64,000 bases of DNA from Psychroserpens sp. (GCA_017643165.1 JAEPNY010000002.1:748979-812978), one strand, 5' to 3'; positions 35,482-45,999 are shown, counted from the stretch's first letter. Translations and numbers: made by a program. Notes: generated by a model not told the origin, from the sequence alone.

Positions 35482-37542
35482 TTAGGTACTAATTCCTTCT
35501 AAGTCCAACAAAAAGGCAAATTCTGAGGCATCTTCTTTAATTGCGTCAAATCGTCCAGAAGCGCCGCCATGACCAGCATCCATGTTGGTTAACAGATAAA
35601 GTTTGTTAGTATCTTGTTTATAAGTTCTGAGCTTTGCTACCCATTTTGCAGGTTCCCAATATTGTACTTGTGAGTCGTGTAAACCAGCTGTGACTAACAA
35701 ATGCGGATAGTTTTGTTTTTTGACGTTGTCATAAGGCGAATAGCTCTTCATATAATTATAATACGATTGCTCATTTGGATTGCCCCATTCATCATATTCT
35801 CCTGTTGTTAAAGGAATTGAATTATCAAGCATAGTTGTAACAACATCCACAAACGGTACCGCAGCGACAACGCCATTATATAAATGAGGTGCCTCATTGA
35901 GAATCACTCCCATTAATAATCCGCCAGCACTTCCTCCCATAGCATATAAATGTGACGGTGATGTATAATTAATGGCAATCAAATGTTTTGAGCAATCAAT
36001 GAAGTCACTAAATGTATTCTTTTTTTGCAATAATTTACCAGATTCGTACCATTGACGTCCCAAATACTCACTACCGCGTACATGTGTAATCACATAGATA
36101 AATCCTCTATTTAAAAGCGAAAGACGAATACTCGAAAAATACGGGTCAATTGTTGAACCATAACTACCATACGCATATTGTAACAATGGTGCATTTCCGT
36201 CTAATTTGGTATCCTTGTGTCTAACAACAGACATAGGGATTCTTGTCCCATCTTCTGCAGTAGCCCAAAGTCGTTCAGATCTGTAGTTTGATTTATCAAA
36301 ACTCGGATCTAAGATCTCTTGTTCTTTTTTTATGTCCTTCGTTTGTAATCGCATATTAAAATCGATTACTGAGGATGGTGTCGTTAACGAGTTGTAACTG
36401 TATCTTAGTATTTCTGTATCAAAATCTACATTGGTACTTAAATTTGCCGTGTAGGTTTCACTATTAAATGGCAAATAGTAGTCTTTTGACCCATCCCAAC
36501 GTTTAATTCGAATTTGATTTAATCCATTAGAACGTTCATTTAGAACAAGGTAATCTTTAAAGATCTCGATATCTTCAATGAGGACCTCATCTCTATGTGG
36601 GATCACATCAAGCCAGTTCGCAACTTCAGTGGTCTGTTCATGCGTTTTCATGAGTTTAAAGTTGGTCGCATTCTGGTAATTGGTCAAGATATAAAAGTGA
36701 TCTTTATAATGCGCAATACTATATTCTAGTCCTCTAATGCGTTCTTGAAATAAATGAAACGCCTCATCAGGTCGATCAGCATTTAAAATACGGTACTCGT
36801 TTGTTAATGTGCTATAAGAGGCTATAATGATGAATTTCTTCGATTTAGATTTATAAGCCGCCACACCAAAAGTATCGTCTTCTTCAGTATAAATAAGATC
36901 ATCCAAATTAGATGGCTTCCCTATTTCGTGTCTATATACCTGATGTGCTCTTAAGGTATGCTCATCCTTTTTGGTGTAGTATATCGTCTTATTATCATTT
37001 GCCCAAGCTGAAGAGCCAGTCGTATGATCCATTTGATCAGATAATAGTTCACCGGACTTCAAATTTTTAATTCGTAATTGATACTGACGTCGTCCAGTGG
37101 TATCCATTCCGAAGGCGATCATTGCGTTATCAGGGCTTACACTCAAACCTACGAGCTTAAAATAAGAATGTCCCTCAGCCATTTGATTACAATCAAACAA
37201 TAACTCCTCCTCTGCTTCAAGCGTATCTTTTCTTCGCGTGTAGATCGGATAATTTTTTCCTTTTTCATACCGAACGATATACCAATACCCATTGTATTTG
37301 TACGGCACAGAACTATCATCTTCTTTTATACGCGCTTTCATCTCTTCGAATAGTTCATTTTCGAAAGCTTTTATATGAGAAGTCTCCTGATGATAATACT
37401 CATTTTCAGCTTTAAGATACTTCAGTACAGCTTCATCATCACGTTGATTTAACCAAAAATAGTCATCTACACGAAGGTCATTATGCATGGTTAAGGACTT
37501 TGGAATCTTTTCAGCTTTGGGTGCGTCTGCAGTCGTCTTCAT
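35482..37542 (-). CDS. S9 family prolyl oligopeptidase (oligopeptidase B-like)
   Basis: A 686-residue cytosolic peptidase. An N-terminal beta-propeller (about 80-400) precedes an alpha/beta-hydrolase domain with Ser538 in GGSAGG, the catalytic Asp near LVTAGLHDSQVQYWEP and the His in NMDAGHGGASGRFD. The N-terminal RVDDYFWLNQRDDE motif is typical of the S9A oligopeptidase B group, which cleaves after basic residues in short peptides. No signal peptide is visible. It is divergent from the YbaB gene. Confidence 0.92.
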   Translation of the reverse strand: MKTTADAPKAEKIPKSLTMHNDLRVDDYFWLNQRDDEAVLKYLKAENEYYHQETSHIKAFENELFEEMKARIKEDDSSVPYKYNGYWYIVRYEKGKNYPIYTRRKDTLEAEEELLFDCNQMAEGHSYFKLVGLSVSPDNAMIAFGMDTTGRRQYQLRIKNLKSGELLSDQMDHTTGSSAWANDNKTIYYTKKDEHTLRAHQVYRHEIGKPSNLDDLIYTEEDDTFGVAAYKSKSKKFIIIASYSTLTNEYRILNADRPDEAFHLFQERIRGLEYSIAHYKDHFYILTNYQNATNFKLMKTHEQTTEVANWLDVIPHRDEVLIEDIEIFKDYLVLNERSNGLNQIRIKRWDGSKDYYLPFNSETYTANLSTNVDFDTEILRYSYNSLTTPSSVIDFNMRLQTKDIKKEQEILDPSFDKSNYRSERLWATAEDGTRIPMSVVRHKDTKLDGNAPLLQYAYGSYGSTIDPYFSSIRLSLLNRGFIYVITHVRGSEYLGRQWYESGKLLQKKNTFSDFIDCSKHLIAINYTSPSHLYAMGGSAGGLLMGVILNEAPHLYNGVVAAVPFVDVVTTMLDNSIPLTTGEYDEWGNPNEQSYYNYMKSYSPYDNVKKQNYPHLLVTAGLHDSQVQYWEPAKWVAKLRTYKQDTNKLYLLTNMDAGHGGASGRFDAIKEDASEFAFLLDLEGIST

Positions 37543-37569
37543 TTTCTTTTTTAAAGTGCGGCAATTTAG

Positions 37570-37577
37570 TAATTTTG
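37570..37577 (+). promoter_or_regulatory. -7 element TAATTTTG
   Basis: A perfect TAnnTTTG match 27 bp upstream of the YbaB/EbfC start at 37605. Confidence 0.5.
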
Positions 37578-37604
37578 TAGTTCACAATTTTAATACTTAA
37601 CATT

Positions 37605-37928
37605 ATGTTTGGAGATATGATGGGCATGATGGGTAAATTGAAGGAAGCCCAGAAAAAAGTTGAAGAAACAAAAGAACGTTTACATAGTGTTCTGATTGAC
37701 GAATCTAGTTATGACAATAAATTAAAAGTTATGATCACTGCAAATCGTACGATTAAATCAATAGACATAGATGATTCGTTGCTTGAAGACAAAGAAATGT
37801 TAGAGGACTACCTAATTCTAACCATCAATAAAGCCATTGCACGCGCTACAACAGTTCATGAAACTGAAGTTGCTGCTGTGGCGAAAGAGGGAATGCCAAA
37901 TATTCCTGGTATGGATATGTTCAAGTAG
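37605..37928 (+). CDS. YbaB/EbfC family nucleoid-associated protein
   Basis: A 107-residue protein with the N-terminal helix [19 protein letters not shown] and the central antiparallel sheet ending [20 protein letters not shown] typical of the YbaB/EbfC family. The dimer binds DNA with low specificity. In many bacteria the gene sits between dnaX and recR; here neither is adjacent. It has its own promoter and converges with the threonine aldolase gene. Confidence 0.9.
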   Translation: MFGDMMGMMGKLKEAQKKVEETKERLHSVLIDESSYDNKLKVMITANRTIKSIDIDDSLLEDKEMLEDYLILTINKAIARATTVHETEVAAVAKEGMPNIPGMDMFK

Positions 37929-37938
37929 TTGATTAAAC

Positions 37939-38958
37939 TTAGAACTGGTCGAGTATATCTAACAGACGTTCATGCATCTCATCTGTATAATCGAGATGTG
38001 TAACCATTCTTAATTTATTGCTTCCCATACCAATGATATGAATATCATGATCGGATAGTTGTCTGAGGAACTCCGTTTCATCGACATGACTCTCCAATTC
38101 AAAGATTATGATATTAGTCTCAATAGGCTCTACCTTTTTGATAATAGACATCTGTTCAAGAATCTTACCGATCTCTTTTGCTTTATGGTGATCTTCAGCA
38201 AGTCGATCAACATGATGATCAAGGGCATAAAGCCCGGCTGCTGCAACATAGCCTATTTGACGCATTCCTCCACCTAATATTTTTCGAACGCGAATAGCAC
38301 CTTCCATAAGTTCCTTATCACCTATTAACACTGAACCCATTGGACAGCCCAATCCTTTACTCAGACATACAGATATCGTATCAAATAATTGGCCATAATC
38401 TTGTGGTGATTCATTGGTGTTCACTAGTGCATTCCATAATCTAGCACCATCTAAATGATAACCGAGATTATGATTGTCACAAATTTTACGAATTTGTTTC
38501 AACTCCTCGAAATCCCAGCAGGCACCTCCGCCTTTATTCGTTGTATTCTCTACCTCAACCAATGACGTCAATGGACTATGGTAAAAATCTGGAGGATTAA
38601 TTGCAGCGACAACTTGATTGGCATTAAACATACCACGATCACCATCGATCAATTTACATGAAATGCCACTATTAAATGAAGCACCACCACCTTCGTAATT
38701 ATAAATATGAGCATATTTATCACATATGACTTGTTCACCCGGATTCGTATGCAGTTTTAATGCCGTTTGATTCGCCATACTTCCTGTTGGAAAAAACAAG
38801 GCTTCATCTTTTCCGAATAGATCTGCTAATCGTCTTTCAAGTTCATTTACTGTAGGATCTTCTTTATAGACATCATCACCTACTTCAGCGGTAAACATGG
38901 CCTCCAACATACCTTTTGTTGGTTTGGTTACGGTATCACTTCTTAAATCTATTCTCAT
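37939..38958 (-). CDS. ltaE: Low-specificity L-threonine aldolase
   Basis: A 339-residue fold-type I PLP enzyme starting with MRIDLRSDTVTKPT, the signature of the family. PLP Lys201 is in CLSKGLGCPMGS, and the HLDGARLWNA segment follows. It splits L-threonine (and allo-threonine) to glycine and acetaldehyde. It lies 2 bp after the stop of the zinc-metalloprotease gene upstream on the same strand. Confidence 0.93.
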   Translation of the reverse strand: MRIDLRSDTVTKPTKGMLEAMFTAEVGDDVYKEDPTVNELERRLADLFGKDEALFFPTGSMANQTALKLHTNPGEQVICDKYAHIYNYEGGGASFNSGISCKLIDGDRGMFNANQVVAAINPPDFYHSPLTSLVEVENTTNKGGGACWDFEELKQIRKICDNHNLGYHLDGARLWNALVNTNESPQDYGQLFDTISVCLSKGLGCPMGSVLIGDKELMEGAIRVRKILGGGMRQIGYVAAAGLYALDHHVDRLAEDHHKAKEIGKILEQMSIIKKVEPIETNIIIFELESHVDETEFLRQLSDHDIHIIGMGSNKLRMVTHLDYTDEMHERLLDILDQF

Positions 38959-38960
38959 TT

Positions 38961-41369
38961 CTAATATGCTGTATAATTACAAAAATCGCTTCCTATTGGT
39001 GAACCATCAGGAATTTTAGGAGCGCGTTCCATTTTAAACTTTTCAGGGTGATCATTAAACTGCTGTGCCATTATTCTGTATTGAATCGCATATGGCGAGG
39101 ATATCTTCTTACCGTACAAATAGTCATTGAAGATTGAATTAATGCTTTGTTGCGCGACAGCCTTTACTTGAATGAATGATTGATCATTCACCGCAAGATT
39201 CATTAGATGCATCATCACACGTTCATTGATGAGTTGTTGTATTTCATTGTGATAATTATCCTTGTGTTCTTTTCCAAAAGTATTTTTAAGTATTTGCTGA
39301 ATCATGTCATTTAGAGCTAATTGATCTTCGTCTAAACTTTTTTGCTGAATCATCCGGTTAGCACGCTGTGGATGCAATAATAAACTCAGGGTCATATCAC
39401 TTGCAGTTGCCGCAGCACTTAAAGGATCAAATGCTACCCCTGTTTTACTAGAAAATGACTCTCTACTCCTAGAATACCCAAAAGCGCGAGGTGGAAACAA
39501 GTCCAATTTTTCCTTTGGAATTGCTAATGTTTGGGCCGATATGGTTAATAATAATGCATCAAGCGTATTTTGCTGAGTATCTACATCAATTGTTTTAACG
39601 GTTGTCTGACCGTCTCCTTTAACCGCATAATTATAGTCTAATCCTCCAATAACTTTGGCCGCAGCTTCCGTTTGATAACGATGGAAGAAATACAGAGGAA
39701 CAAATACATCTTCTAATACAGAATACGGTTCGTTGGTTCGAATATTATCTTTTGAAAAGTTTGCAATTCCAGTCGCACGAACATTAAGAACATTATTTAA
39801 TTCTTCTGAAGCGCTTTTACCATTATCCCATAGATGTGCTAAGGCGTGTGCGCCACCTTGCGGACGTGCATCCGAATCACTAATGAATCGTAATCCTGCG
39901 AAATCTGCAGCTTTTAAAATACGATTCAGTGCTTCTTTTTCATTTTGAGAACTATCAAATTCTGAATAGCTGTAGGCGACTGTAACTTTATCCCATTCGC
40001 CAATACCAGTAGCATAAGCATTACTTAGATCTACCTTACCGTCACTTAACGTGATCGTAGGATGTGGATAATCCATTACTGATGCTCTATTTGAGGTACT
40101 CGCCGCAAAATTATGTGCAAACCCTATGGTATGTCCAACTTCATGAGCACTTAATTGACGTATTCGCGCCAATGCCATTTCGAGCATAGGCTCATAATTG
40201 TCATCGCGTTCAGCAAATGGTTTATCCATTAAGGCTTGAGCAATCAAGAAATCTTGTCGGATTCGTAAACTCCCTAGACTCACATGACCTTTGATAATCT
40301 CTCCTGTTCGCGGATCGACCACACTTCCTCCATAACTCCAGCCTCGTGTTGAACGATGCACCCATTGTATAACATTATATCTACAATCCATCGGATCTGC
40401 ATCTTCTGGTAACATTTCAACTTGAAAAGCATCTTTATAACCAATGGCTTCATAAGCTTGGTTCCACCATCGAGCCCCTTCTAAAAGAGCTGATCGTACT
40501 GGTTCAGGAGTCCCTGGATCTAAATAATAAATAATAGGTTCTTTAGCCTCACTAATTTCTAGTTCAGGATTTTTCTTTTCCAAACGATGGCGTATGATAT
40601 AACGTTTTCTAATCGGCTCTTGAATTGGTGTTGCATAATCCATAAATGACATGGAGATTGCACCACTACGTGGATCGAAATCACGCATCTTATAGTTACT
40701 ATCGGGTAACTCTATGAAGCTATGATGTTGAATGACGCTCACTAAAGATGCCGTTGGTGTTACACTTCTGATATTTCTACCCTTAGGTTGTCCTTTAAAT
40801 GTTAATAACGCCTCGAACTCTACATTTTTTGGAAAGGCTTTTGTACGCTCCAACGCTAATGCACTTTTACTAAGATCGACTTTATAAGTGCCTTCAGATT
40901 TTAATCTATTTGCAACACCATGCGCATCCTGCATAAGAAATGGTGTCATGTCAATAATGAAGTTTCCATCTTTTTCTTCAAGAATCTTAAAACCGTATAA
41001 TACAGACTTTGCAAAGGCTTGTTCAATGCTCTTTCGTTCCAAGGCATTATCAGTATTGGCACGATACCCCAAGTTAGGCTGAACTAGCAGCAACTTATTT
41101 CCTGAACGTTCAAATTTCACTAAACGTTCTCCACCTAATTGCCCTCTGTCTAAACCAATGTCATTTGAACCAACACCAGTGGCTAAAGAATTGATATATA
41201 AGAATTCTTGGTTTATTTTATCGACCTCAAGGTAAATTTTATCTGTCGTCTTTTCGTAGTGAAAATTAAAGTAGCCTTCAAAATGTTGTAATTCTTTTTT
41301 AGCAAGAAATTGTGCTGAACTTTCTCCTGAAATCACGCACAGCAGAAATAGTAATAAGATACGTTTCAT
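38961..41369 (-). CDS. Secreted zinc-dependent metalloprotease (DUF5117/DUF4953 type)
   Basis: An 802-residue exported protein with a signal peptide at residues 1-19. The zinc site HEVGH (His409, Glu410, His413) is followed by GFAHNFAAS and SVMDYPHP, which supplies a Met-turn as in metzincins. N-terminal DUF5118/5117-type and C-terminal DUF4953-type regions flank it. Members occur widely in Bacteroidota; the substrate is unknown. It is probably co-transcribed with ltaE. Confidence 0.9.
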   Translation of the reverse strand: MKRILLLFLLCVISGESSAQFLAKKELQHFEGYFNFHYEKTTDKIYLEVDKINQEFLYINSLATGVGSNDIGLDRGQLGGERLVKFERSGNKLLLVQPNLGYRANTDNALERKSIEQAFAKSVLYGFKILEEKDGNFIIDMTPFLMQDAHGVANRLKSEGTYKVDLSKSALALERTKAFPKNVEFEALLTFKGQPKGRNIRSVTPTASLVSVIQHHSFIELPDSNYKMRDFDPRSGAISMSFMDYATPIQEPIRKRYIIRHRLEKKNPELEISEAKEPIIYYLDPGTPEPVRSALLEGARWWNQAYEAIGYKDAFQVEMLPEDADPMDCRYNVIQWVHRSTRGWSYGGSVVDPRTGEIIKGHVSLGSLRIRQDFLIAQALMDKPFAERDDNYEPMLEMALARIRQLSAHEVGHTIGFAHNFAASTSNRASVMDYPHPTITLSDGKVDLSNAYATGIGEWDKVTVAYSYSEFDSSQNEKEALNRILKAADFAGLRFISDSDARPQGGAHALAHLWDNGKSASEELNNVLNVRATGIANFSKDNIRTNEPYSVLEDVFVPLYFFHRYQTEAAAKVIGGLDYNYAVKGDGQTTVKTIDVDTQQNTLDALLLTISAQTLAIPKEKLDLFPPRAFGYSRSRESFSSKTGVAFDPLSAAATASDMTLSLLLHPQRANRMIQQKSLDEDQLALNDMIQQILKNTFGKEHKDNYHNEIQQLINERVMMHLMNLAVNDQSFIQVKAVAQQSINSIFNDYLYGKKISSPYAIQYRIMAQQFNDHPEKFKMERAPKIPDGSPIGSDFCNYTAY

Positions 41370-41477
41370 AGTTGATTATTATGACATAAAACTAATCAAT
41401 TTAGATGGAAATTAGTAACCTGATAAACAATTATAATAGATTTAGTAGATTTAATTTTTTCTATCGCAATTATGTAT

Positions 41478-41485
41478 TAATTTCG
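41478..41485 (+). promoter_or_regulatory. -7-like element TAATTTCG upstream of prfB
   Basis: One mismatch to TAnnTTTG, 16 bp before the ATG at 41502. A similar TAATTTCG lies before the TonB-type gene (43470-43477). Confidence 0.4.
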
Positions 41486-41501
41486 CCTAAATTCTTCATT
41501 T

Positions 41502-42612
41502 ATGATTACATCAGATCAAATAAAAGATCTCAATACACGCCTTGATAAACTAAGGCACTACCTTTGACATTGATGCCAAACTTATTGAAATAGCTAACGA
41601 AGAAGAACAAACCTTTGATCCTAACTTCTGGAACGATTCTAAGCAAGCAGAATTGGTTATGAAGTCACTACGTGAAAAGAAAAGCTGGGTTCAAGATTAT
41701 AGAGCTTCAAAAACGCTTGTAGAAGACCTTGAAGTGATCTATGAATTTTTCAAAGAAGATGAAGCTACAGCTGAGGATGTTCAAAATCGTTTTGATAAAG
41801 CCATAAATCTAATCGAAAAATTAGAGTTTAAAAACATGCTTTCCGATGAAGGCGATTCATTAAGTGCAGTGCTTCAAATTACGGCCGGAGCTGGTGGAAC
41901 AGAGTCATGTGATTGGGCGAGTATGCTTATGCGTATGTATTTAATGTATGCAGAGAAAGCTGGGTTTAAAGTCAAAGAGCTCAACTTTCAGGAAGGTGAC
42001 GTCGCAGGTATTAAAACGGTGACACTTGAGATTGAAGGTGATTTTGCTTTCGGTTGGTTGAAAGGAGAAAATGGCGTACACCGTTTAGTGCGTATATCTC
42101 CATTTGATAGTAATGCCAAACGTCATACCAGTTTCGCTTCAGTATATGTGTATCCGTTGGTGGATGATTCCATTGAAATTGAAATTAATCCTGCAGATAT
42201 TGAAATTACGACAGCACGTTCTAGTGGTGCTGGTGGTCAAAATGTCAACAAAGTTGAAACAAAAGTTCAGTTGACACATAAACCAACTGGTATCCAAATT
42301 TCATGCTCAGAAACACGATCTCAACATGATAACAGAGCTAGAGCTTTACAAATGTTGCGTTCACAACTCTATGAAATTGAACTTCAAAAGCAAATGGCAC
42401 AGCGCGACGATATTGAAGCTGGGAAGATGAAAATTGAATGGGGAAGCCAAATAAGAAATTACGTTATGCATCCGTATAAATTAGTAAAGGATGTTCGGTC
42501 ATCACATGAAACAGGAAACGTGGATGCTGTAATGGATGGAGAGATCGAACCATTTTTGAAGTCATATCTTATGATGATGGGACAAAAAGAAGAACAATCA
42601 AACGAATTATAA
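41502..42612 (+). CDS. prfB: Peptide chain release factor 2 with programmed +1 frameshift
   Basis: Release factor 2, read as 21 codons from ATG 41502 to CTT, then an in-frame TGA at 41565-41567, then +1 shift so that GAC at 41566 continues the frame to 42612 (about 369 residues). The stop-recognition tripeptide SPF (199-201) and catalytic GGQ (244-246) are intact and the length matches RF2. RF2 itself reads UGA, so low RF2 favours the shift: the classic autoregulation. A simple open-frame call would start only at 41653 and lose the N terminus. Confidence 0.95.
41552..41568 (+). promoter_or_regulatory. prfB programmed frameshift site CTTTGAC
   Basis: The CTT TGA C slippery site (41562-41568) is preceded by AAGG six bases earlier. 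E. coli prfB has a strong AGGGGG three bases earlier, so the SD-like stimulator is weak and displaced. Confidence 0.85.
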
Positions 42613-42616
42613 TACA

Positions 42617-42958
42617 ATGATTAAAATATATCATAATCCGAGATGCCGAAAGTCAAGAGAAGGATTATTAATTCTTGAAAATTCTGGCAAAGATTTTGAA
42701 GTAATAAAGTATTTGGAAACACCAATTACAGCATCACAATTAAATGAAGTAATTACTTATTTAGGCATCGCTCCTATTGAATTAGTGAGAAAAAACGAAG
42801 CGATCTGGAAAACAGAATATAAAAGTAAGTCGCTTTCTGATGAAGACATCATCAAAGCGATGATCGAAAATCCTAAATTGATTGAACGTCCAATTGTGAT
42901 TAATGAAAAAAAAGCAGTAGTAGGTCGTCCTCCAGAAAATATCTTAACGATAATATAG
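42617..42958 (+). CDS. ArsC/Spx-type arsenate reductase-like protein
   Basis: A 113-residue thioredoxin-fold protein of the ArsC family: catalytic Cys10 in HNPRCRKSRE, and the RPIVIN..AVVGRPPE C-terminal block. True glutaredoxin-linked arsenate reductases use this layout, but many chromosomal members (YffB-like) do not act on arsenate. No ars operon is near; the gene follows prfB by 4 bp, so a housekeeping role is more likely. Confidence 0.85.
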   Translation: MIKIYHNPRCRKSREGLLILENSGKDFEVIKYLETPITASQLNEVITYLGIAPIELVRKNEAIWKTEYKSKSLSDEDIIKAMIENPKLIERPIVINEKKAVVGRPPENILTII

Positions 42959-42968
42959 TCTAATAGTT

Positions 42969-43391
42969 ATGAAAACATTTTATCTATCCCTAATTTGTTG
43001 CTTTACTTTGGTAAGCAGTACATATTCACAAGCACGTGAAGAAAAAGCAAAAAAGAAATATGAGGCTGAAATGGATCGCAAACAAGACGAATACATCAGT
43101 GATTTTTTAGCGACCATAGAAGTTGACGATTTTCAAAAAGAGATCATTACACAATCCATGAAATCCTATTTTGAAGAATTTAAGAATATCAATATGCTTC
43201 AAGTTAGAGATGTACAGCGTCAAGAACTTATTCAAAACCTTGATAACACACATTTTGTTGATCTCAAAGCTATGGTCTCTGAGGATACCATGTCCAAAAT
43301 TATGGATGCACTCAAAGGCAAATGGAAGAAAGAAACCAATAGGGAGAAGAAAAAACGACTCAAGAAAGAAAAGAAAAAGAATAAGAACTAA
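42969..43391 (+). CDS. Secreted basic hypothetical protein
   Basis: A 140-residue exported protein with a signal peptide at residues 1-20 (VSSTYSQA) and a helical, highly charged body ending in a Lys/Arg run (about 118-140). It starts 10 bp after the ArsC-like gene. I do not recognise a family. Confidence 0.7.
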   Translation: MKTFYLSLICCFTLVSSTYSQAREEKAKKKYEAEMDRKQDEYISDFLATIEVDDFQKEIITQSMKSYFEEFKNINMLQVRDVQRQELIQNLDNTHFVDLKAMVSEDTMSKIMDALKGKWKKETNREKKKRLKKEKKKNKN

Positions 43392-43411
43392 CTATTTTGA
43401 ATTAGTGTAAA

Positions 43412-43446
43412 TAAGGCTTTTGTAAATAGGTTTAACAAAGCCTTAA
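43412..43446 (+). terminator. Hairpin after the prfB operon, weak terminator
   Basis: AAGGCTTTTGT pairs with ACAAAGCCTT around a ten-base loop, but no T run follows, so it may only pause polymerase or protect the 3' end. Confidence 0.3.
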
Positions 43447-43510
43447 CCCATAGGTAAATATTATTGATTTAATTTCGCGCCATTGATTTTAACTATCAAA
43501 GCCATCATCC

Positions 43511-45976
43511 GTGAAATTAAAACTTACCACACTCCTATTTTTTATTAGTTGTTTTTGCTTTGCTCAACGCGAAGTTACCGTTTCAGGTAAAGTAATCGAT
43601 GCCGACGAAAAGTATCCGCTCGAATATGCAACCATATCATTTTTTAGCAAGGCTGAAAACAAGATCGTCACTGGCGGAATTACCGATCTTGAAGGAAATT
43701 TCAACATCAAAGTCCCGGAAGGATTATATACCGTCTCCGTTGAATATTTATCGTATAATACCAAAACCTACGAAGATCGACGTATAGATAAGAAGATCGA
43801 TTTAGGAACCGTTGGTTTATCTCTAAATTTAGAAGCCTTAGACCAAGTAGAGATTATTGCAGAGCGCACCACTGTTGAAATTAAATTAGACAAAAAAATC
43901 TACAATGTTGGAAAAGATCTTACAGTGAGAGGCGGAACTGTAAGTGATGTTTTAGATAATGTACCCTCGGTTTCGGTAGACGTTGAAGGAAATGTAGCAC
44001 TCCGTGGAAATGATGATGTTAGAATCTTAATTAATGGAAAACCCTCAGGCTTGGTTGGATTGAATTCAACAGAAGCCTTACGTCAATTACCTGCAGAAGC
44101 TATTGAACGTGTTGAAGTGATCACGTCACCTTCTGCGCGATATGACGCCGAAGGAACTGCTGGGATTTTAAATATCATTCTTAGACGATCTAAACTACAA
44201 GGCTTAAATGGTGCTGTAACAGTAAACGCAGGATATCCTACGCAAGCAGGTATTTCAGGAAACATAAATTATCGTACAGGTGATTTCAATTTCTTCAATA
44301 CGACCAATTACAATTACAGAAATGTACCTGGAAACGCATTCTCAAATACTGAATTCATACCAGAAGGGAATCGATTACAAGAAACACGCGAATTTGATCG
44401 TATCCGTAAGGGACTTAATACTAACCTAGGTGTTGAGTGGTATATCAATGATACAGCTTCATTAACCACCTCTATACAGTATAGAGATAGTGATAATGAA
44501 CAAGAAACAAATAATAATGTATTGGAAATTGACAGCGAAGGTTTCTTAACGGCTTCGCGAAGTCGTTTTGACCCAGAATTTGAAGACGACAAAACTGTGC
44601 AATACACGGTAAATTTCGATAAGCAATTTGGAGATAATACTGAACATCGATTAACGTTAAATTTTCAATATGAAGAAAGCTCTGAGCTGGAAGAATCATT
44701 GATTATTCAAGATGCTATTCCTGTTGAAGATGTTGCAACCGATGAAAATCAAGATCGCATATTTTTACAAGGGGATTACGTACTACCTGTAGGTGAAGTT
44801 TCCCAATTTGAATTTGGTTATCAAGGTAAATTTTTAACGCTTGACACCGACTATGAAGTGTCTTTTAGAGATAACGATACAGGCGAATTTGAACTAAGTA
44901 CAGATCTTAGTAATAACTTGATCTATCGTGAATACGTTAATGCATTTTATACCCAGTTTGGGAGTAAAATCAAATCTAAGTTTAGTTACCTACTTGGATT
45001 ACGAATGGAGGACTCAAGAATTACTATCGATCAGGTCACCTCTGGACAATTCGATAGAAAAACCTACATCGGACTTTTCCCTACCATTAATCTAGCTTAT
45101 GAGATTAGCGAAGATGAAAATATCACTTTGGGATACAACCGACGCATACGACGACCACGATCCCGTTTCATTAATCCATTCCCTTCTCGAAGTTCGGCGA
45201 CTAACCTCTTCCAAGGGAATCCGGATCTAGATCCAAGTTATTCTAATACCTATGACCTTGGTTACTACAAGAAATTTGGGAAGTTACAGCTTAATACCTC
45301 GCTCTACTATCAGAGAACAACAGATAACTTTAATTTTATTAATGTTGGCACCGACGACTTTTTCATATTTGAAACCAATCAGATCGTAAATATTAATGAT
45401 CCAAATTTTGAACAGCTAGATGAAGATTTTGACTTGATCCAGATCATAAGACGTACACCTGTGAACTTAGCAACTAACGATCGTTACGGATTTGAATTCA
45501 CACTTACATATCGTCCTACTAAAAAATGGAACATCAATGGAAACTTTAACTTATTTCAGTCTGTAACCGAAGGCGTTTTTGAGGACACAGATTTTGGGGC
45601 AGAAAATCTAAGCTGGTTTGTACGTTTAAATAATAAGTATACACTACCTGGTCAAATCGATTGGCAAACACGACTGAACTATCGTGGACCACGAGAAGAT
45701 GCTCAAAACCGTACCAACGGCATATTCTCGGCAGATCTAGCCTTTAGCAAGGATTTCTTTAATGAAAAGGCATCCCTAGCCATAAATGTGAGTGATGTAT
45801 TCAATTCACGTAAACGAATGACAGAGACAACAACAGTTACGTTTAATTCGGAAAGCGAGTTTCAATGGCGCGTAAGAACTTTTAATTTGTCGTTTACCTA
45901 TCGATTTAATCAGCAAAAGAAACGCGAACGTAATGGACGCGGAAATGGTAATGATGATTTTGATTTTGAAGGATAG
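43511..45976 (+). CDS. TonB-dependent receptor-like outer-membrane protein, GTG start
   Basis: An 821-residue protein with a signal peptide (residues 1-19), an N-terminal carboxypeptidase-regulatory-like beta domain (21-110), a plug (LNLEALDQVEIIAERTTVEIKLDKK, then VSDVLDNVPSVSVDVEGNVALRGN) and a large barrel ending in the aromatic-rich strand NLSFTYRFNQ. This is the OMP_b-brl_3 layout. No N-terminal TonB box is evident; the ligand is unknown. Translation begins at GTG (43511), the only start in frame with the signal peptide. Confidence 0.88.
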   Translation: MKLKLTTLLFFISCFCFAQREVTVSGKVIDADEKYPLEYATISFFSKAENKIVTGGITDLEGNFNIKVPEGLYTVSVEYLSYNTKTYEDRRIDKKIDLGTVGLSLNLEALDQVEIIAERTTVEIKLDKKIYNVGKDLTVRGGTVSDVLDNVPSVSVDVEGNVALRGNDDVRILINGKPSGLVGLNSTEALRQLPAEAIERVEVITSPSARYDAEGTAGILNIILRRSKLQGLNGAVTVNAGYPTQAGISGNINYRTGDFNFFNTTNYNYRNVPGNAFSNTEFIPEGNRLQETREFDRIRKGLNTNLGVEWYINDTASLTTSIQYRDSDNEQETNNNVLEIDSEGFLTASRSRFDPEFEDDKTVQYTVNFDKQFGDNTEHRLTLNFQYEESSELEESLIIQDAIPVEDVATDENQDRIFLQGDYVLPVGEVSQFEFGYQGKFLTLDTDYEVSFRDNDTGEFELSTDLSNNLIYREYVNAFYTQFGSKIKSKFSYLLGLRMEDSRITIDQVTSGQFDRKTYIGLFPTINLAYEISEDENITLGYNRRIRRPRSRFINPFPSRSSATNLFQGNPDLDPSYSNTYDLGYYKKFGKLQLNTSLYYQRTTDNFNFINVGTDDFFIFETNQIVNINDPNFEQLDEDFDLIQIIRRTPVNLATNDRYGFEFTLTYRPTKKWNINGNFNLFQSVTEGVFEDTDFGAENLSWFVRLNNKYTLPGQIDWQTRLNYRGPREDAQNRTNGIFSADLAFSKDFFNEKASLAINVSDVFNSRKRMTETTTVTFNSESEFQWRVRTFNLSFTYRFNQQKKRERNGRGNGNDDFDFEG

Positions 45977-45999
45977 TCCAAAAATCAATTAAGAGTATA

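Noticed and set aside
41502-41567. In-frame TGA near the start of prfB as a possible pseudogene or sequencing error
   Set aside because: The CTT TGA C context at codon 22 is the known autoregulatory frameshift site of RF2, and the downstream frame is intact with SPF and GGQ.
42617-42958. Arsenic-resistance locus
   Set aside because: Only an ArsC-fold protein is present, directly behind prfB, with no arsB/acr3 or ArsR-type genes.
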